NCBI RefSeq assembly: GCF_027887165.1 | Contig: NC_077228.1 | Span: forward strand, 107,458,043 to 107,522,042 | DNA from: Monodelphis domestica | Lineage: Eukaryota > Chordata > Mammalia > Didelphimorphia > Didelphidae | Reading direction: 5' to 3' | DNA: 64,000 nt | Shown here: in pieces, positions 1 to 11,510 of the stretch | How positions within the stretch are numbered: the stretch's first letter is position 1 | How the letters are laid out: each line of letters starts with the position of its first letter | Position numbers and translations under genes: made by a program | The notes under the pieces: generated by a model | Told to the model about the DNA's origin: nothing | The model's database searches: none | What the model saw: only the letters and a program-made list of their open reading frames with translations

Positions 1-900
1 TGGCCTTGAATTCTTGGTCATGGACTTGTCTATTTGGCCAATATAGTGATCATGCGCTGGTATAGGTGGAATAACATAAGCCAGACCACAAGCATCATAC
101 CACCCTGGTGGAAGGGTAGAGTAAGCTGAAGAACTACAAACATAGAACTGTCCAAGGCTCACCAATCCCCACAGGAAATCCTTCTTCCTCTGGGATGAGA
201 CTGTAACAGCTGTAAAAAGGCAAGTATCTATACATCCCATTCCTTGCATTTCTAAGCTGTACTCTAGAGCAAATAAATATGGAAGTAGGGAATGGGATGG
301 TGTGGTTGCACTTCACTTTGCCAACCATGTATTTGCTACTACTTAATGGACCTTTGCCTCTTGTCACACACAAGGCAAATGATAATCAGAGGGAGTGGAG
401 CTCTGAGATATCTAAAAAACACTTCTGGAGACCTGTTAAATCAATTGAGGTTTTCAGCAAGGTCACTGATATAGGTTGTACCCATTTTTATGGAGTCTAT
501 CCAATCTCATCTATATGACAGTTAACAAAGGGAAAAGGAGCAAGAAGCCATTTAGGTAATATGTGACCTTTCTGTGGTGTAAGCTATGGTAACATCTCAT
601 TTCTGTGGACTGGAATTGTTGCCCAAGACAAAACAGAGCTCCAGTGGATCTGGTGACAGACTCAGCATCATAAGGAACAAAGGCTTGGCCATGGAAAAGA
701 GTTTTTCCAACTTGTCTATGGACTTTTATAATACTATTATCTCCAGTCCAGTCATAAGAAGAGTATACAAATAAAGACAATGTAACAACATAGAGCTAAT
801 AGTCAAAACAAATTTACTGAAGGTAACATTGTATAAAGAAACCTCTTAGATGAGAATAATATGTAAATTTAGAAACAAAATTAAATCTAAAAACAAACAA
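1..900 (-). pseudogene. ERV env-like remnant, broken
   Basis: Minus-strand reading gives short open pieces at 511-780 and 134-373, and a stretch at 1-133 containing LPPGWYDACG. They lie directly downstream, in element orientation, of an integrase remnant at 950-1,440, which is where env sits in a gammaretrovirus-like provirus. Stops and frame changes interrupt it, and it runs off the left edge. The env call rests mainly on position; no fusion peptide or immunosuppressive motif was recognised. Confidence 0.4.
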
Positions 901-949
901 GTAGCAAATACAATATATGTGACAGTATACACTCACTCAGTGTCAACGG

Positions 950-1440
950 AAGGTGCCTGTTTTACATGCAAGCAATGAATTCATGAGTTCTTTTCTCCAA
1001 TTTTGATAGCTGTTGGATTGGTCAACAGTACTTGAAACAGATCTTGTCAGGCAGGCTGAGTTCCTCCAGTGAGCTGGAAGTTCTTTATGTACACCTTGTC
1101 TCCTGGGTATAGGTCATGGAGTGAGAAGTCTAGAGGTCCCTCTTGTACCTCAGCTCCATATTCATGGAGTTCTCACAATTTGACCTGTAAATCCTACAAA
1201 TTGACCTGTATATAAAAAGCAACAGAAGGGTCTCCACCTAGTAATGATGTGTATGCAGGGGGAAAAAGTTTTAGCCTGTATGAAGGGATGTCCAAAATGC
1301 ATCTCAAATGGTGAGATGTATAGATCTTCCCTGGGCCTGCTACGAAGATAAAACAGAGCCTGGTTATGAATTCACTGAGATTCCCTGCCCCTCTATTCTT
1401 TAATGTGGGGACATAGAAAAGCCAATTCATAAATTGAGTC
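950..1440 (-). pseudogene. ERV integrase C-terminal remnant (family G relative)
   Basis: The minus strand matches, at lower identity, the integrase C-terminal regions at 16,520-16,980 and 28,217-28,725. The shared core reads PAYTSLLGGDPS here against PAYTLLLGGDTT in the plus-strand copy, followed by the GPY/F-type segment. In gammaretroviruses this domain follows the DDE core and binds DNA. The reading frame is broken, and no DDE core, RT or protease is visible in the window for this copy. Confidence 0.6.
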
Positions 1441-1689
1441 CATTCATTCGAAGCTAACAGTGTCTGCCCATCTCATACCTATCACCTTCGAAATAGAATT
1501 CATTATGGGTCTGGAGTCTCTTTGTCATTGAAACAGTTCCTGAAACTATACCTCTATCATGAAATCATTTCAGTTTAACTGAAGCAGAGCTAATGGATTC
1601 CCCAATCCTCACTCATCCTGGAAATTAAGCCTTTTTGGTTATTCTCCCCAATCCCCTTGACTTTCTTAACCCTGGGCCATATGTCAACC
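1441..1689. other. No recognisable feature
   Basis: I see no coding potential, LTR terminus or SINE signature here. It may be more degraded ERV pol sequence. Confidence 0.3.
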
Positions 1690-2050
1690 AAAGTAAAAGT
1701 AAATTAGATAAACATTTGCAAAAACACAAAATATCTAGATTTTAACAGACCAATAAACAGAATAGAAACTAACCTAAGAGACAGAAATTTAACAACCTAT
1801 AAATAAACTCCCAAAGTAAAAATAAAAGTGATCCTGATGTAATACAAATGGATTCTATCAAACATTCCAAGAATGATGAATTGCATATTTAAAGAAATCA
1901 TTTGCAAAAATATAAATGGAAGCACCTTACCAAACTCCTCTTATGAGATAAATATGACCTTGCTCCTCAAATCAAGATAAATAAAAGAAATTAATTTAAA
2001 TCTATTCCTAATAAATATTTATATAAAATATTATATTATAAAATATAATT
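1690..2050 (+). repeat. Ancient LINE-1-like relic
   Basis: A-rich sequence with short matches on the plus strand to the RT region of an old L1, for example the block resembling 'caaactcctcttatgagata', also found in the relic at about 51.4 kb. It has decayed beyond any frame, and the next 100 bases are almost pure A/T. Confidence 0.35.
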
Positions 2051-2631
2051 ATATATAAAAATAGAATATTAGCAAAGAAATTTAAAGTCAGTATTTAAAT
2101 ACAATTTATAAATATAATTATTAAAAATGTAAAGCTATAATTATGATGAACTATTAGCTAGCCCTGTGGTTTCATGACCAAGCTACCTAAGAAAGGGAGA
2201 GGACGAAAGGAAGGGGGTACCCTATTCGTCACCCCTGTTTGTCACCATAAAATATTATTTTTTTAACAATTGGAATGTGTGAGCCTTTGAAAGGAGGTAT
2301 TACCTTGCTTTTCCATCTATAATCACAGTGCTTAGCATAGTTTTTTGCACAGTAGGATCTTTAAAAAAATTTTTTTTCATTCATTCATAGGATGAGGGCA
2401 GTAATGGAAAATAAACATATCAAGGTAAGTTAGAATCAGATTATGAAAGACTTTGAATTCCAGACTAAACTATATGTATTTTCTTCCATAAAGAGCTACA
2501 AAAGATTCTAGGAAAGGGCATTAATATGCTCACACTTGTGCCTTAGGAAAATAATTTTCATAATTTCATAGGATACAACTTAGAGAGAAGAAAAACTGGA
2601 AACAGTACTTCAGGCAAGAGGAAATGAGAGC
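2051..2631. other. AT-rich unique flank of provirus N1
   Basis: No gene seen. The last 200 bases resemble a decayed interspersed repeat into which the provirus inserted; the sequence resumes at 11,511. Confidence 0.3.
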
Positions 2632-3218
2632 TGTATTAGGGGATTATTTTAAGTGGGAAATGATAATCCAAGATCAGATCTGCCAGTCTCCTCCCTTCTC
2701 CCTCCTTCCTCCCTTCACACTCCCTGTCCTACCTCCCTCTTCACTCACCCCCTTATATGATTCTTCTGTTAGTAGCACTGAAGTCAGCTCAAAGTGAGTA
2801 TCTTGGTATATCAAACAAAGCACTCTCTTTTCGAAGTTTAAGTAAGGGGGTTTATTTGGGAAAAGGGGAAATGTAAGAAGTTGAAGGAAGGGAGGGTTTG
2901 AGGTTTCCCTAATACTTAAACAATTCCTAAGATGGAAGGTGGTGGAATAGAGTTCAGATTTGGGAAAATGGTTAATAGTTTGAAGATTCAGTCACTGTAG
3001 TATAGTAGAGAGAAACCAGAGAGCAGGACTTTTGTCCTTCCTCCTTTTTGTGCTGAGGGCAAGAGACCAAGATTTTCAGTTTGCCTCTTCCTTTTTCAAC
3101 AGTCCATTGTGGTTCCCATTCCATTTAGAATGTCCATCATGATTGACAGGTTCTGCAGTCCTAGCTTCTCCAGCTCTGCTGCAGACTTTTCCCACTTTCT
3201 CTCCTCCACAATATTACA
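2632..3218 (-). repeat. 3' LTR of provirus N1
   Basis: 587 bp, TG...CA on both strands, paired with 10,926-11,510. The plus strand contains 'gggggtttatttggg', so the element strand carries an AATAAA polyadenylation signal. Confidence 0.9.
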
Positions 3219-3230
3219 TCCCCCCATTTT
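3219..3230 (-). other. Polypurine tract of N1
   Basis: Minus strand AAAATGGGGGGA directly abuts the first TG of the 3' LTR, the expected position for plus-strand priming. Confidence 0.7.
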
Positions 3231-5529
3231 GCCTTTGGACAGGATACATCCTGCATCCTGTATTGATGTTAATTACCTTTTAAATATATCTTGTCAAATT
3301 TCTAACTATCTATTCTTAATCCTATACTATGTTAAATATTCCTTTACCCTCCCAAAACAATAAATCCTAATCTGTCTTGACTATTCTGTCTACCTAACTC
3401 TATGCTAAGTTAAGGAAAATGGCTTAGGTAAATAAGGATTTTACGTGAATATAGTTTTTGAACATAATAACAAACCATGTTAACAATTTGAACAACTTCA
3501 ACAGTATTTTGAATATGTAACTATCTTATCTCCTCATGTCTATAAGTTCCACTAAGTAAAAATTTCTATTACTAACAATTGTTAATTTAAAATTATAATG
3601 TAATATAACTTTAATACTTAAATTTATGTCTGACCCTACATTCCCTAAGACTTTGAACAAATTTTCTAAGCTGTTCCTATTGTTAGTCATTAGAAAATTA
3701 ATAAAACTATTCTAATATGGTTAGTTTGTCAGTACATAAGTATTTACACATGTACATAGGTTGTATCTATACAGATTTACATATGTACAAATATAATACA
3801 TTGTATTGATTTCTGTGCAAACTCATGCAGATAAGAAAATTCTTTGACTGAATTTTACACAGAAATTTATATATCAGCATGAATTTTGTGTGTTGCAACT
3901 ACACATGTGTTATACTTACCCAGTCCATGAGATTTCCTTCCACCTTGTGTTTATGTGTAGCATATGTATGTATATGTGAATTTAACATGTATATTGCATT
4001 CTTACATGACTTCATGACCACAAGTCCAAAATTTCAAAGTCCTTCCATTTTTTTTGATGTTGATTGTAGAAAACTATGTGTCTTGGGTTTTTCATCTGTG
4101 CTGAATACACTTCTTGCATGTCGTCAGCTCTTGATTGAAGTCCTGTGTTCTTTAATATTCAGGAACATTTAGGAACATGTATGCATGTAAGACTTTACAT
4201 GTGCATGTGTGTAAGATTGAAAATTTTCATTGTGCATGGAAGTAAGGTATGAATTCTTCTTGTGTGCTTGTCAGTATTCATGAGTTGTTCTTCATGCATG
4301 GAAGTAAGCTTTTCATATGATCATCTTCATGAGAGGGTATATGTAGTATGTTGTAGTATAAATCTTAAATGTATGTTATGATTATAAATTTGATATTCTC
4401 TTATCTTTTGATGTTGGAGTTTTCACAAGGGGATTTATTGTTTGCTTTCTTTGATGTTCATGTTAAGATATGTTGACTTTTGAGGTTTCTTGGAGATAGA
4501 ATGATGATATAATGTATTTCATTTAGCCATAGAATTATGTTTTCTTAGTGAAATCATTTTGTTACTTTCTTTGTTGTTATACAATTATTGGCAGAGACTA
4601 TGTAGAGACTTTTTCTTTGGAGCTAATTTTAAAGTGCCCGTTTTTCTTTTTTGTCTATTTTACTGTCTGTCTTTCTATCTGGAGCTGTTTCATTTCTTTT
4701 AGCAATGCTTATTTGTCCTAATTTGTACTATCATGTGCTTTCCTTTATTTTAATATGTGCAGTGCTCTCTTATCTGTTCTTTATGTTTTCTCTGTCATAG
4801 CATTCCTTTCATAGGGACTGTTGTTGATTATTGCTAGGGCTATTTGTTTCAGATGACATATTTATGCATCTTCATTGATGTTAATGTTATGGGTGTGATG
4901 CAATTTTACATGAGAATGTGACCACATCATTGCCTCCTATGAGATGTCTGAAAATATGGGATAATAGCTTCATGGTATACCCTCCCTCTCTTCCTCCCCC
5001 TGGTAGAGATTTGTTTTTAGGATGGAGGTTGAGAGATATGGGTAACCTGTTTCAGTTATCATCTATAACTTGATGTTAAAGTTCTTGATTACAAATTCAT
5101 CCAATGTGAATATATGCTTCAATAGCATTCTAGGTGTTTCCCATCTTCTGTGTATTTGTACTTGTCATAGTCATGAAGTTAGAGTTTGTCAATGAAAGTT
5201 TAGGGGTTTTCTTGAGGTGATTAAATTCTTTAATTTTCTTTTGTCAGATTTCATACCTAGGACCAATCCTTGTTCTCACAAGGTTTTGCATTGTATGTTA
5301 CCCCATGAAACTCAAACTAACCCTGGTTTCAATCTTTCTCCACAGATGATATGTCATGTTTTTGAAGTTAGAGAATAGATGTGAAATTGTATATCTATCT
5401 CCCCTTCAGTTTGTTCTTTAATATATTTCTTCCCATTCATAGTCACTGTCTGTATGGATAGATATTCCATTGTCATCATTGTGATTCTCAACAAATATTT
5501 TATCTAGCCATTACTCATAATTATTAACT
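3231..5529 (-). other. AT-rich 3' internal region of N1
   Basis: Homologous over its length to 22,307-24,400 in the second family-N element, including the stretch after the LTR and the segment before the acidic ORF. Short ORFs exist on both strands but are not conserved between the copies, so I treat it as noncoding. It is long for a retroviral 3' region. Confidence 0.6.
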
Positions 5530-6100
5530 CCAACCATGGCAAATAATTTCTCTACTTTCTCATAGCGTCTTCTGTCCTCCATGATATCATCATCATCATC
5601 TACATAAGATTTTGTTTGTTCTGGATCTAAGTATTCACTTTCCTCATTTGTGTCCCACACATCCCAATCTCTGTTAATCTCCTCATATAGCTTGTAAAAT
5701 TCATAGGATTTTTGTTATTGATCATTATTTTGGTCCATTATTATTACACCATTTGATATTTCATCTTGATCTGATTCTGGGTCACTGAAGTCTATAATCC
5801 TTATGTTTTTTTTCATTGGATTTTGTTCAGTACTATGTAAACTTGTGCCAGATGTTGTTAACTCAGATTTTATATGTTTACCTAACCCTACATCAGGGGC
5901 TTTTATCTTTCCCAAATATGTTTCTAGTTGTTTCTCATTAAGCTCTAAAGTTGCTTTCTGTGGTGATAAACTTGATGTTATGGGGTCAACTGCTTCTTGC
6001 AGATATGCAATCCTGTTACTAAAATTCACAGATTCTACACTTTCTTCAACCTCAAAGTTTTGTTCAGCTAATCTCTATTTTGACTGTGTAGAGTAGAAAC
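5530..6100 (-). pseudogene. Acidic ORF of family N, remnant
   Basis: Minus-strand open stretch of 104 codons at 6,029-5,715, followed by a frame-broken continuation to about 5,530 with runs of Asp and Glu. It contains a segment reading DFSDPESDQDE then NGVIIMD, which matches SDSESDTESEG then ACVIIMD in the second copy at 24,624-24,812. Both copies continue with FYKL(Y/H)EE(I/V), then (D)VWD, before the 3' region. There is no similarity that I recognise to protease, RT, integrase or env. It is Ser/Asp/Glu rich and probably disordered. Function unknown. Confidence 0.5.
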
Positions 6101-6362
6101 CTTTCCCTTTATGATGTTATTTTCTGGGAATGAGTTTAGTACAGCTGCATTTTCTCCTGTATCACTGTGTCTGTTTTCCCCCACAGTACTCCATACATGA
6201 TCCAGAACGGCTGGATCAATTCACAACTCCACTAGCAATGAATTAATGTCCCTACTTTGCCACATCCCCTCTAGCATGCATTACTTTCCTTTGCTGTCAT
6301 GTTAGCCAATCTGCTAGGTGTGAGGTGATACCTCAGAGTTGTTTTGATTTGTATCTCTCTGA

Positions 6363-6836
6363 TTATAGAGATTTAGAACACTTTTTCATGTGCTCATTAA
6401 TAGTTTTGATTTCTTTAACTGAAAACTGCCTATTCATGTCCCTTGCCCATTTATCAATTGGAGAATGGCTTGATTTTTTGTACAATTGATTTAGCTCCTT
6501 GTAAATTTGAATAATCAGATCTTTGTCAGAGGTTTTTGTAATGAAGATTGTTTCCCAATTTGTTGCTTCCCTTCTGATTCTAGTTACATTGGTTTTGTTT
6601 GTACAAAACCTTTTTAATTTGATGTAGTCAAAATTGTTTATTTTACATTTTGTGACTCTTTCTAAGTATTGCTTGGTTTTAAAATCTTTCCCTTCCCAAA
6701 GTTCTGACATGTATACTATTCTGTGTTCACCTAATTTACTTATAGTTTCCTTCTTTATGTTCAAGTCATTCACCCATTCTGAGTTTATCTTGGTGTAGGG
6801 TGTGAGGTGTTGAGCCAAACCTAATCTCTCCCACAC
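6363..6836 (-). pseudogene. L1 ORF2 C-terminal region
   Basis: 157 open codons matching the part of ORF2 downstream of RT, with KINSEWVNDLNIKKET and SPIDKWARDMNRQFS. The same segment occurs in the L1 pieces at 13.2-13.55 kb and 30.76-31 kb. It is out of frame with the RT piece. Confidence 0.7.
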
Positions 6837-7215
6837 TGCCTTCCAATTTTCCCAGCAGTTTTTATCAAATAGTGGATTTTTGTCCCAAAAGCTGGGGTCT
6901 TTGGGTTTGTTCTAGACTGTCTTGCTGAGGTAACTTACCCCAAGTCTATTCCACTGATCCTCCTTTCTGTCTCTTAGCCAGTACCAAATTGTTTTGATGA
7001 CCACTGCTTTATAATATAGTTTGAGATCTGGGACTGCAAGGCCACCTTCCTTTGTATTTTTTTCATGATTTCCCTGGATATCCTTGATCCTTTGTTCTTC
7101 CAAATGAACTTTGTTATGACTTTTTCTAATTCAGTAAAAAAGTTTTTTGGAAATTTGATGGGTATGGCACCAAATAGATAAGTTTGGGTAGGATGGTCAT
7201 TTTTATTATATTAGC

Positions 7216-8358
7216 TCATCCTACCCATGAGCAGTTAATGTTTTTCCAATTGCTCAAGTCTAGTTTTAGTTGTGTGGAGAGTGTTTTGTAGTTGTGTTCA
7301 TATAATTCCTGTGTTTGTCTCAGCAGATAGATTCCTAAGTATTTTATTTTGTCTAAGGTGATTTTGAATGGGATTTCTCTTTCTAATTCTTGCTGCTGAG
7401 GTGTGTTGGAGATATATAGAAATGTTGATGACTTATGTGGGTTTATTTTGTATACTGCTACTTTGCTAAAGTTGTTGATTATTTCCACTAGCTTTTTAGT
7501 TGATTCTCTAGGATTTTTTAAGTAGACCATCATATCATCCGAAAAGAGTGATATCTTCATCTCCTCATTGCCAATTTTAATACCTTCAATTTCTTTTTCT
7601 TCTCTAATTGCTACTGCTAGTGTTTCTAGTATACTGTTAAATAATAGAGGTGATAATGGGCATCCTTGTTTCACTCCTGATCTTACTGGGAATGCATCTA
7701 GTTTATCCCCATTGCAGATGATGTTTGCTGATGATTTTAGATAAATACTGTTGATTATTTTTAGGAAATACCCTTCTATTCCTGTAATTTCTAGTGTTTT
7801 TAATAGGAATGGGTGTTGTATTTTATCTAAGGCTTTTTCTGTATCTATTGATATAATCATGTGATTTTTGTTGGTTTGCTTGTTGATATGGCCAATTATG
7901 TGGATGGTTTTCCTAATATTGAGCCATCCTTTCATTCCTGATATGAATCCTACTTGATCATAGTGAATGACCCTCCTGATCACTTGCTGGAGTCTTGTTG
8001 CTAGTATCCTGTTTAAGATTTTTGCATCTATGTTTATTAGGGAGATTGGTCTGTAGTTTTCTTTCTCTGTTTTTGACATGCCTGGCTTTGGAATCAGTAC
8101 CATGTTTGTGTCATAAAAGGAATTTGGTAGAACTCCCTCTTTGCTTATTATGTCAAATAGTTTGTATAGTATTGGGATTAGCTGTTCTTTGATTGTTTGA
8201 TAGAATTCACTTGTGAATCCTTCAGACCCTGGGGATTTTTTCTTAGGGAGTTCTTTGATGGCCTGTTGGATTTCTTTTTCTGATATGGGATTATTTAAGA
8301 ATTCTGTTTCTTCTTCTGTTAGTCTAGGCAATTTGTATTTTTGTAAATATTTGTCCAT
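7216..8358 (-). pseudogene. L1 ORF2 reverse transcriptase domain
   Basis: A 380-codon open stretch. It shows the L1 fingers motif [13 protein letters not shown], the palm segment with LIPKPG and [30 protein letters not shown] (catalytic block A), [14 protein letters not shown], and the catalytic box FSDDMMVY. L1 elements usually have FADD there, so Ser replaces Ala. The stretch ends at a stop just after the thumb region. It is part of a broken element, not a working gene. Confidence 0.85.
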
Positions 8359-9120
8359 ATCACCTAGATTGGCATATTTATTGTTATATAATTGGGCAAA
8401 GAAGTTTTTAATGATTGCCTTAATTTCCTCTTCATTGAAGGTAAGGTCCCCCTTTTCATCTATGATACTGTTAATTTGCTTTTATTCTTTCCTTTTTTTA
8501 TTAGATTGATCAGTAATTTGTCCATTTTGTTTGTTTTTTTCAAAGTACCAGCTTCTAGTCTTATTTATTAGTTCAATAGTTCTATCACTTTTTATTTTAT
8601 TAATTTCTCCCTTAATTTTTAGGATCTCTAATTTGGTTTTTTTCTGGTTTTTTTTAATTTGCTTTCACGTTTTTTGAGTTGCATGTCCAATTCATTGATC
8701 TCTGCCCTCCTTAATTTGTTAATATGTATACTCAGGGATATGAATTTTCCTCTGAGTACTTCTTTGGCTGCATCCCATGAGGTTTGAAAGGATGTCTCAC
8801 CATTGTCATTTTCTTCAATGAAATTATTGTTTCTATGATTTGTTCTCTAACTTATTTTGGAGTATCATATTATTTAATTGCTAATTGATTTTTAATTTGG
8901 CTCTCCATGTACGCTTACTGATCATTATTTTTATTGCCTTATGATCTGAAAAAGTTGCATTGATTATTTCTGCTTTTCTGCATTTGTATGCCATATTTTT
9001 ATGACCTAGTGTATGACCAATCTTTGTGAATGTGCCATGTGCTGCTGAAAAGAAGGCGTATTCCTTTTTGTCCCTATTTATTTTTCTCCATATATCTATT
9101 AACTCTAATTTTTGTAAGAT

Positions 9121-9477
9121 TCAATTCACATCTTTTACCTCTTCCGTATTTATTTCTTGATTTGACTTATCTAAATTTGATAGTGGTTGATTCAGATCTC
9201 CCACTAATATAGTTTTACTATCTATTTCCTCCTTCAATTCTCCTAGTTTCTCCATACCGTTTGGTGCATACATGTTGATTAGTGATATTTCCTCGTTGTC
9301 TATACCCCCTTTTATCAGGATGTATTTATCTTCCCTATCCCTTTTAATCAGGTCTATTTTTGCTTTGGCTTTGCCAGATATCATGATTGCAACTCCTGCT
9401 TTCTTTCTGTCAGTTGAGGCCCAATAGGTCTTACTCCAACCTTTAATTCTGACCTTGTGAGTATCTACCCACCTCAT
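9121..9477 (-). pseudogene. L1 ORF2 endonuclease domain, partial
   Basis: 119 codons of an apurinic-type endonuclease domain. It shows SLINMYAPNG and VGDLNQPLSNLDKS, the L1 versions of the APE-family MYAPN and GD-N-P motifs. Only the C-terminal half of the domain is open; the frame then breaks. Confidence 0.75.
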
Positions 9478-9639
9478 GTGTTTTCCTTGAAGACAACTTA
9501 TAGTAGGGTTTTGGATTCTAATCCATTCTGCTATTCATCTACATTTTATGGGTGAGTTCATCCCATTCACGTTTAAAGGTATGATTGTCACTTGTGAATA
9601 TTTGGTTTCTTGAATTTCTTTTTCCTTTAGATTCTGTTC

Positions 9640-10862
9640 TTATTCATATAATTTCTGTTTTAATTCTGTCACATGTCTATTCAGTTCTGTGTGACTGTCA
9701 AAAATGTATGATGCAGAGTTCTTTAGTTCTGACAAATTCACTGAATCATATTTGGGGAAGTAGTTTTTGAAGAAATTCCCAAGGTGTGGTGTGCAATCTT
9801 TTAGAAATTGTCTTCTAACTTGCACTGTGGATTCTTTCGAATCCTTCTCTATACCATGATAGCCTATGTGGTCTCAGACAGATGGTCAATAAATGTGGCT
9901 GGATGTTCTCATGTTTCTTGTATCATTTTGTCAAATTTACCCCAAGCATTTGGCTTGGAGAAACACATCTTGATTGCCTGTAGCAAGTCCTCTCTGCATT
10001 TCCTCAGATAGGTCATGCTTATAGGGTTAGAGAAGTCAAAATCCTCTCTTTCCTTTTCAGTTGGCCAGCTCGTCAGGGTGCTCTCAGATCTTGTTTTGTC
10101 TATGAATTGGTGGTATTCATGGGGGCTAAACAGTTCTGCCAAAAGGAACTCAGTATCTTTAAAATTTGGATCAAAGATACGAAAAGCTCTTTTTAATACC
10201 TTATAAGAGCTATGAGGCTCAGATATAAATTTTGGGAATCTTTTTTTTATAGAATCCAATTACTGTGTTGTGAATTGTTGATGGACTTTGGAGTGTAACA
10301 CTCCAGGTGTATCAGAGATTTTAGTAATGTCTTTTAATGGAAAAATTTTTTCAGCCTCTTTGTTTGCATTAGTGTTTTTGTCCTTGTCGTTTCCCTATGC
10401 ACCTGACTTGTTTTTCTTGGCCTTTTTTTCTTTAACCTTTGTCACATTGTTTGCCTGTCCATTTCCCTTATCTTTGATCTGATCTAACCCATTTGTCTTT
10501 AAAAATTCTTAAAACATGTTTTTCACCAGTACTTCCAAATTGGTGTCAACTACCATGATTTGTGCTGTTGTCTTTGGAACAACAAATTTATAAATGTTCT
10601 TCAGGTAAGTAAGAGACTGTATTGTAGCCATGGTAAAACTGTAAGCCTGAGTTAGTACTTCGTATAGGATAGTGTCCTTTTGAAATGGAATGTTTAGTAT
10701 AAAAGTGGTGGTACTTGTTATGTACCCCATGGATTCTAAAATTATAGTGTTGATGGTACCCTACCATGTATACTTTTATACCCACTATCCTGCAATTACT
10801 GCCAACACTATCATTTCACATATTATTTGTTTAAACATCTTGTCTTTTTTTCTTTTGCTTCC
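9640..10862 (-). pseudogene. gag of family N (hydrophobic N-terminal region and capsid), broken
   Basis: Starting near the PBS, the minus strand encodes a Lys-rich start followed by a hydrophobic stretch (about 10,840-10,770, around IICEMIVLAVIAG) interrupted by stops. Next come a Lys/Asn-rich linker and a 116-codon capsid piece at 10,259-9,909 (FDPNFKDTEFLLAELFSP, then PTEKEREDFDFSNP), then a further piece at 9,825-9,640. The capsid is homologous to 27,565-27,840. The nucleocapsid is missing here; it is present at about 26.2 kb in the second copy. Placement right after the LTR and PBS supports gag. Confidence 0.6.
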
Positions 10863-10904
10863 TCTCTATAGGATGTGGATACAGTCTATTCAGGGTGTGG
10901 ATAT

Positions 10905-10922
10905 AGTCTGGTCAGGGTGCCA
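10905..10922 (-). other. Primer binding site of N1
   Basis: On the minus strand TGGCACCCTGACCAGACT starts 3 nt after the end of the 5' LTR. The core CCCTGACC is shared with glutamate-tRNA-type sites, but the match is imperfect and I do not assign the tRNA. Confidence 0.55.
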
Positions 10923-10925
10923 AAT

Positions 10926-11510
10926 TGTATTAGGGGATTATTTTAAGTGGGAAATGATAATCCAAGATCAGATCTGCCAATCTCCTCCCTTCTCCCTCCT
11001 TCCTCCCTTCACACTCCCTGTCCTACCTCCCTCTTCACTCCCCCCCTTATATGATTCTTCTGTTAGTAGCACTGAAGTCAGCTCAAAGTGAGTATCTTGG
11101 TATATCAAACAAAGCACTCTCTTTTCGAAGTTTAAGTAAGGGGGTTTATTTGGGAAAAGGGGAAATGTAAGAAGTTGAAGGGAGGGAGGGTTTGAGGTTT
11201 CCCTAATACTAAAACAATTCCTAAGATGGAAGGTGGTGGAATAGAGTTCAGATCTGGGAAAATGGTCAAGTTTGAAGATTCAGTCACTGTAGTATAGTAG
11301 AGAGAAACCAGAGAGCAGGACTTTTGTCCTTCCTCCTTTTTGTCCCAAGGGCAAGAGACCAAGATTTTCAGTTTGCTTCTTCCTTTTTCAATGGTCCTTC
11401 CTCATCCCCATTCCATTTAGAATCCATCTTGATTGACAGGTTTTCTGTAGTCCTAGCTTCTCCAGTTCTGCTGTAGATTTTTCCCACTTTCTCTCCTCCA
11501 CAATATTACA
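10926..11510 (-). repeat. 5' LTR of provirus N1
   Basis: 585 bp, TG...CA, the direct partner of 2,632-3,218, with the same AATAAA-containing segment on the element strand. Confidence 0.9.

Larger units (their letters stand above)
6202..9620 (-). mobile_element. LINE-1 (marsupial type), truncated at both ends
   Basis: Minus-strand L1 ORF2 runs from the start of the endonuclease (about 9.57 kb) through RT to the C-terminal zinc-finger region. The 3' part is missing: the element stops at the segment that in the other copy continues at 32,590 for another 850 bp or so to the A-rich end. No poly-A and no obvious target duplication are present. The reading frame is broken between the endonuclease, RT and C-terminal parts, so it is dead. 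Confidence 0.85.
2632..11510 (-). mobile_element. ERV provirus N1 with two LTRs, PBS and PPT; interrupted by LINE-1
   Basis: Two direct LTRs (2,632-3,218 and 10,926-11,510) both begin TG and end CA and differ at roughly 5% of sites by eye. On the minus strand the order is 5' LTR, PBS, gag (10.86-9.64 kb), LINE-1 insert (9.62-6.20 kb), acidic ORF remnant (6.10-5.53 kb), long AT-rich 3' region, PPT, 3' LTR. The flanking bases are gagc on the left and gaac on the right, a plausible 4-bp target duplication with one change. No protease, RT or integrase of this element is visible. The related copy at 21.4-28.0 kb, which lacks the LINE-1, shows the acidic region following gag directly, so the family appears pol-less. 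Confidence 0.85.

Noticed and set aside
3879..4172. 97-codon plus-strand ORF with Cys-rich start
   Set aside because: Lies in the noncoding 3' region of provirus N1 and is not conserved in N2.
7995..8509. Plus-strand ORFs of 65 and 98 codons
   Set aside because: Antisense shadows of the L1 reverse transcriptase.
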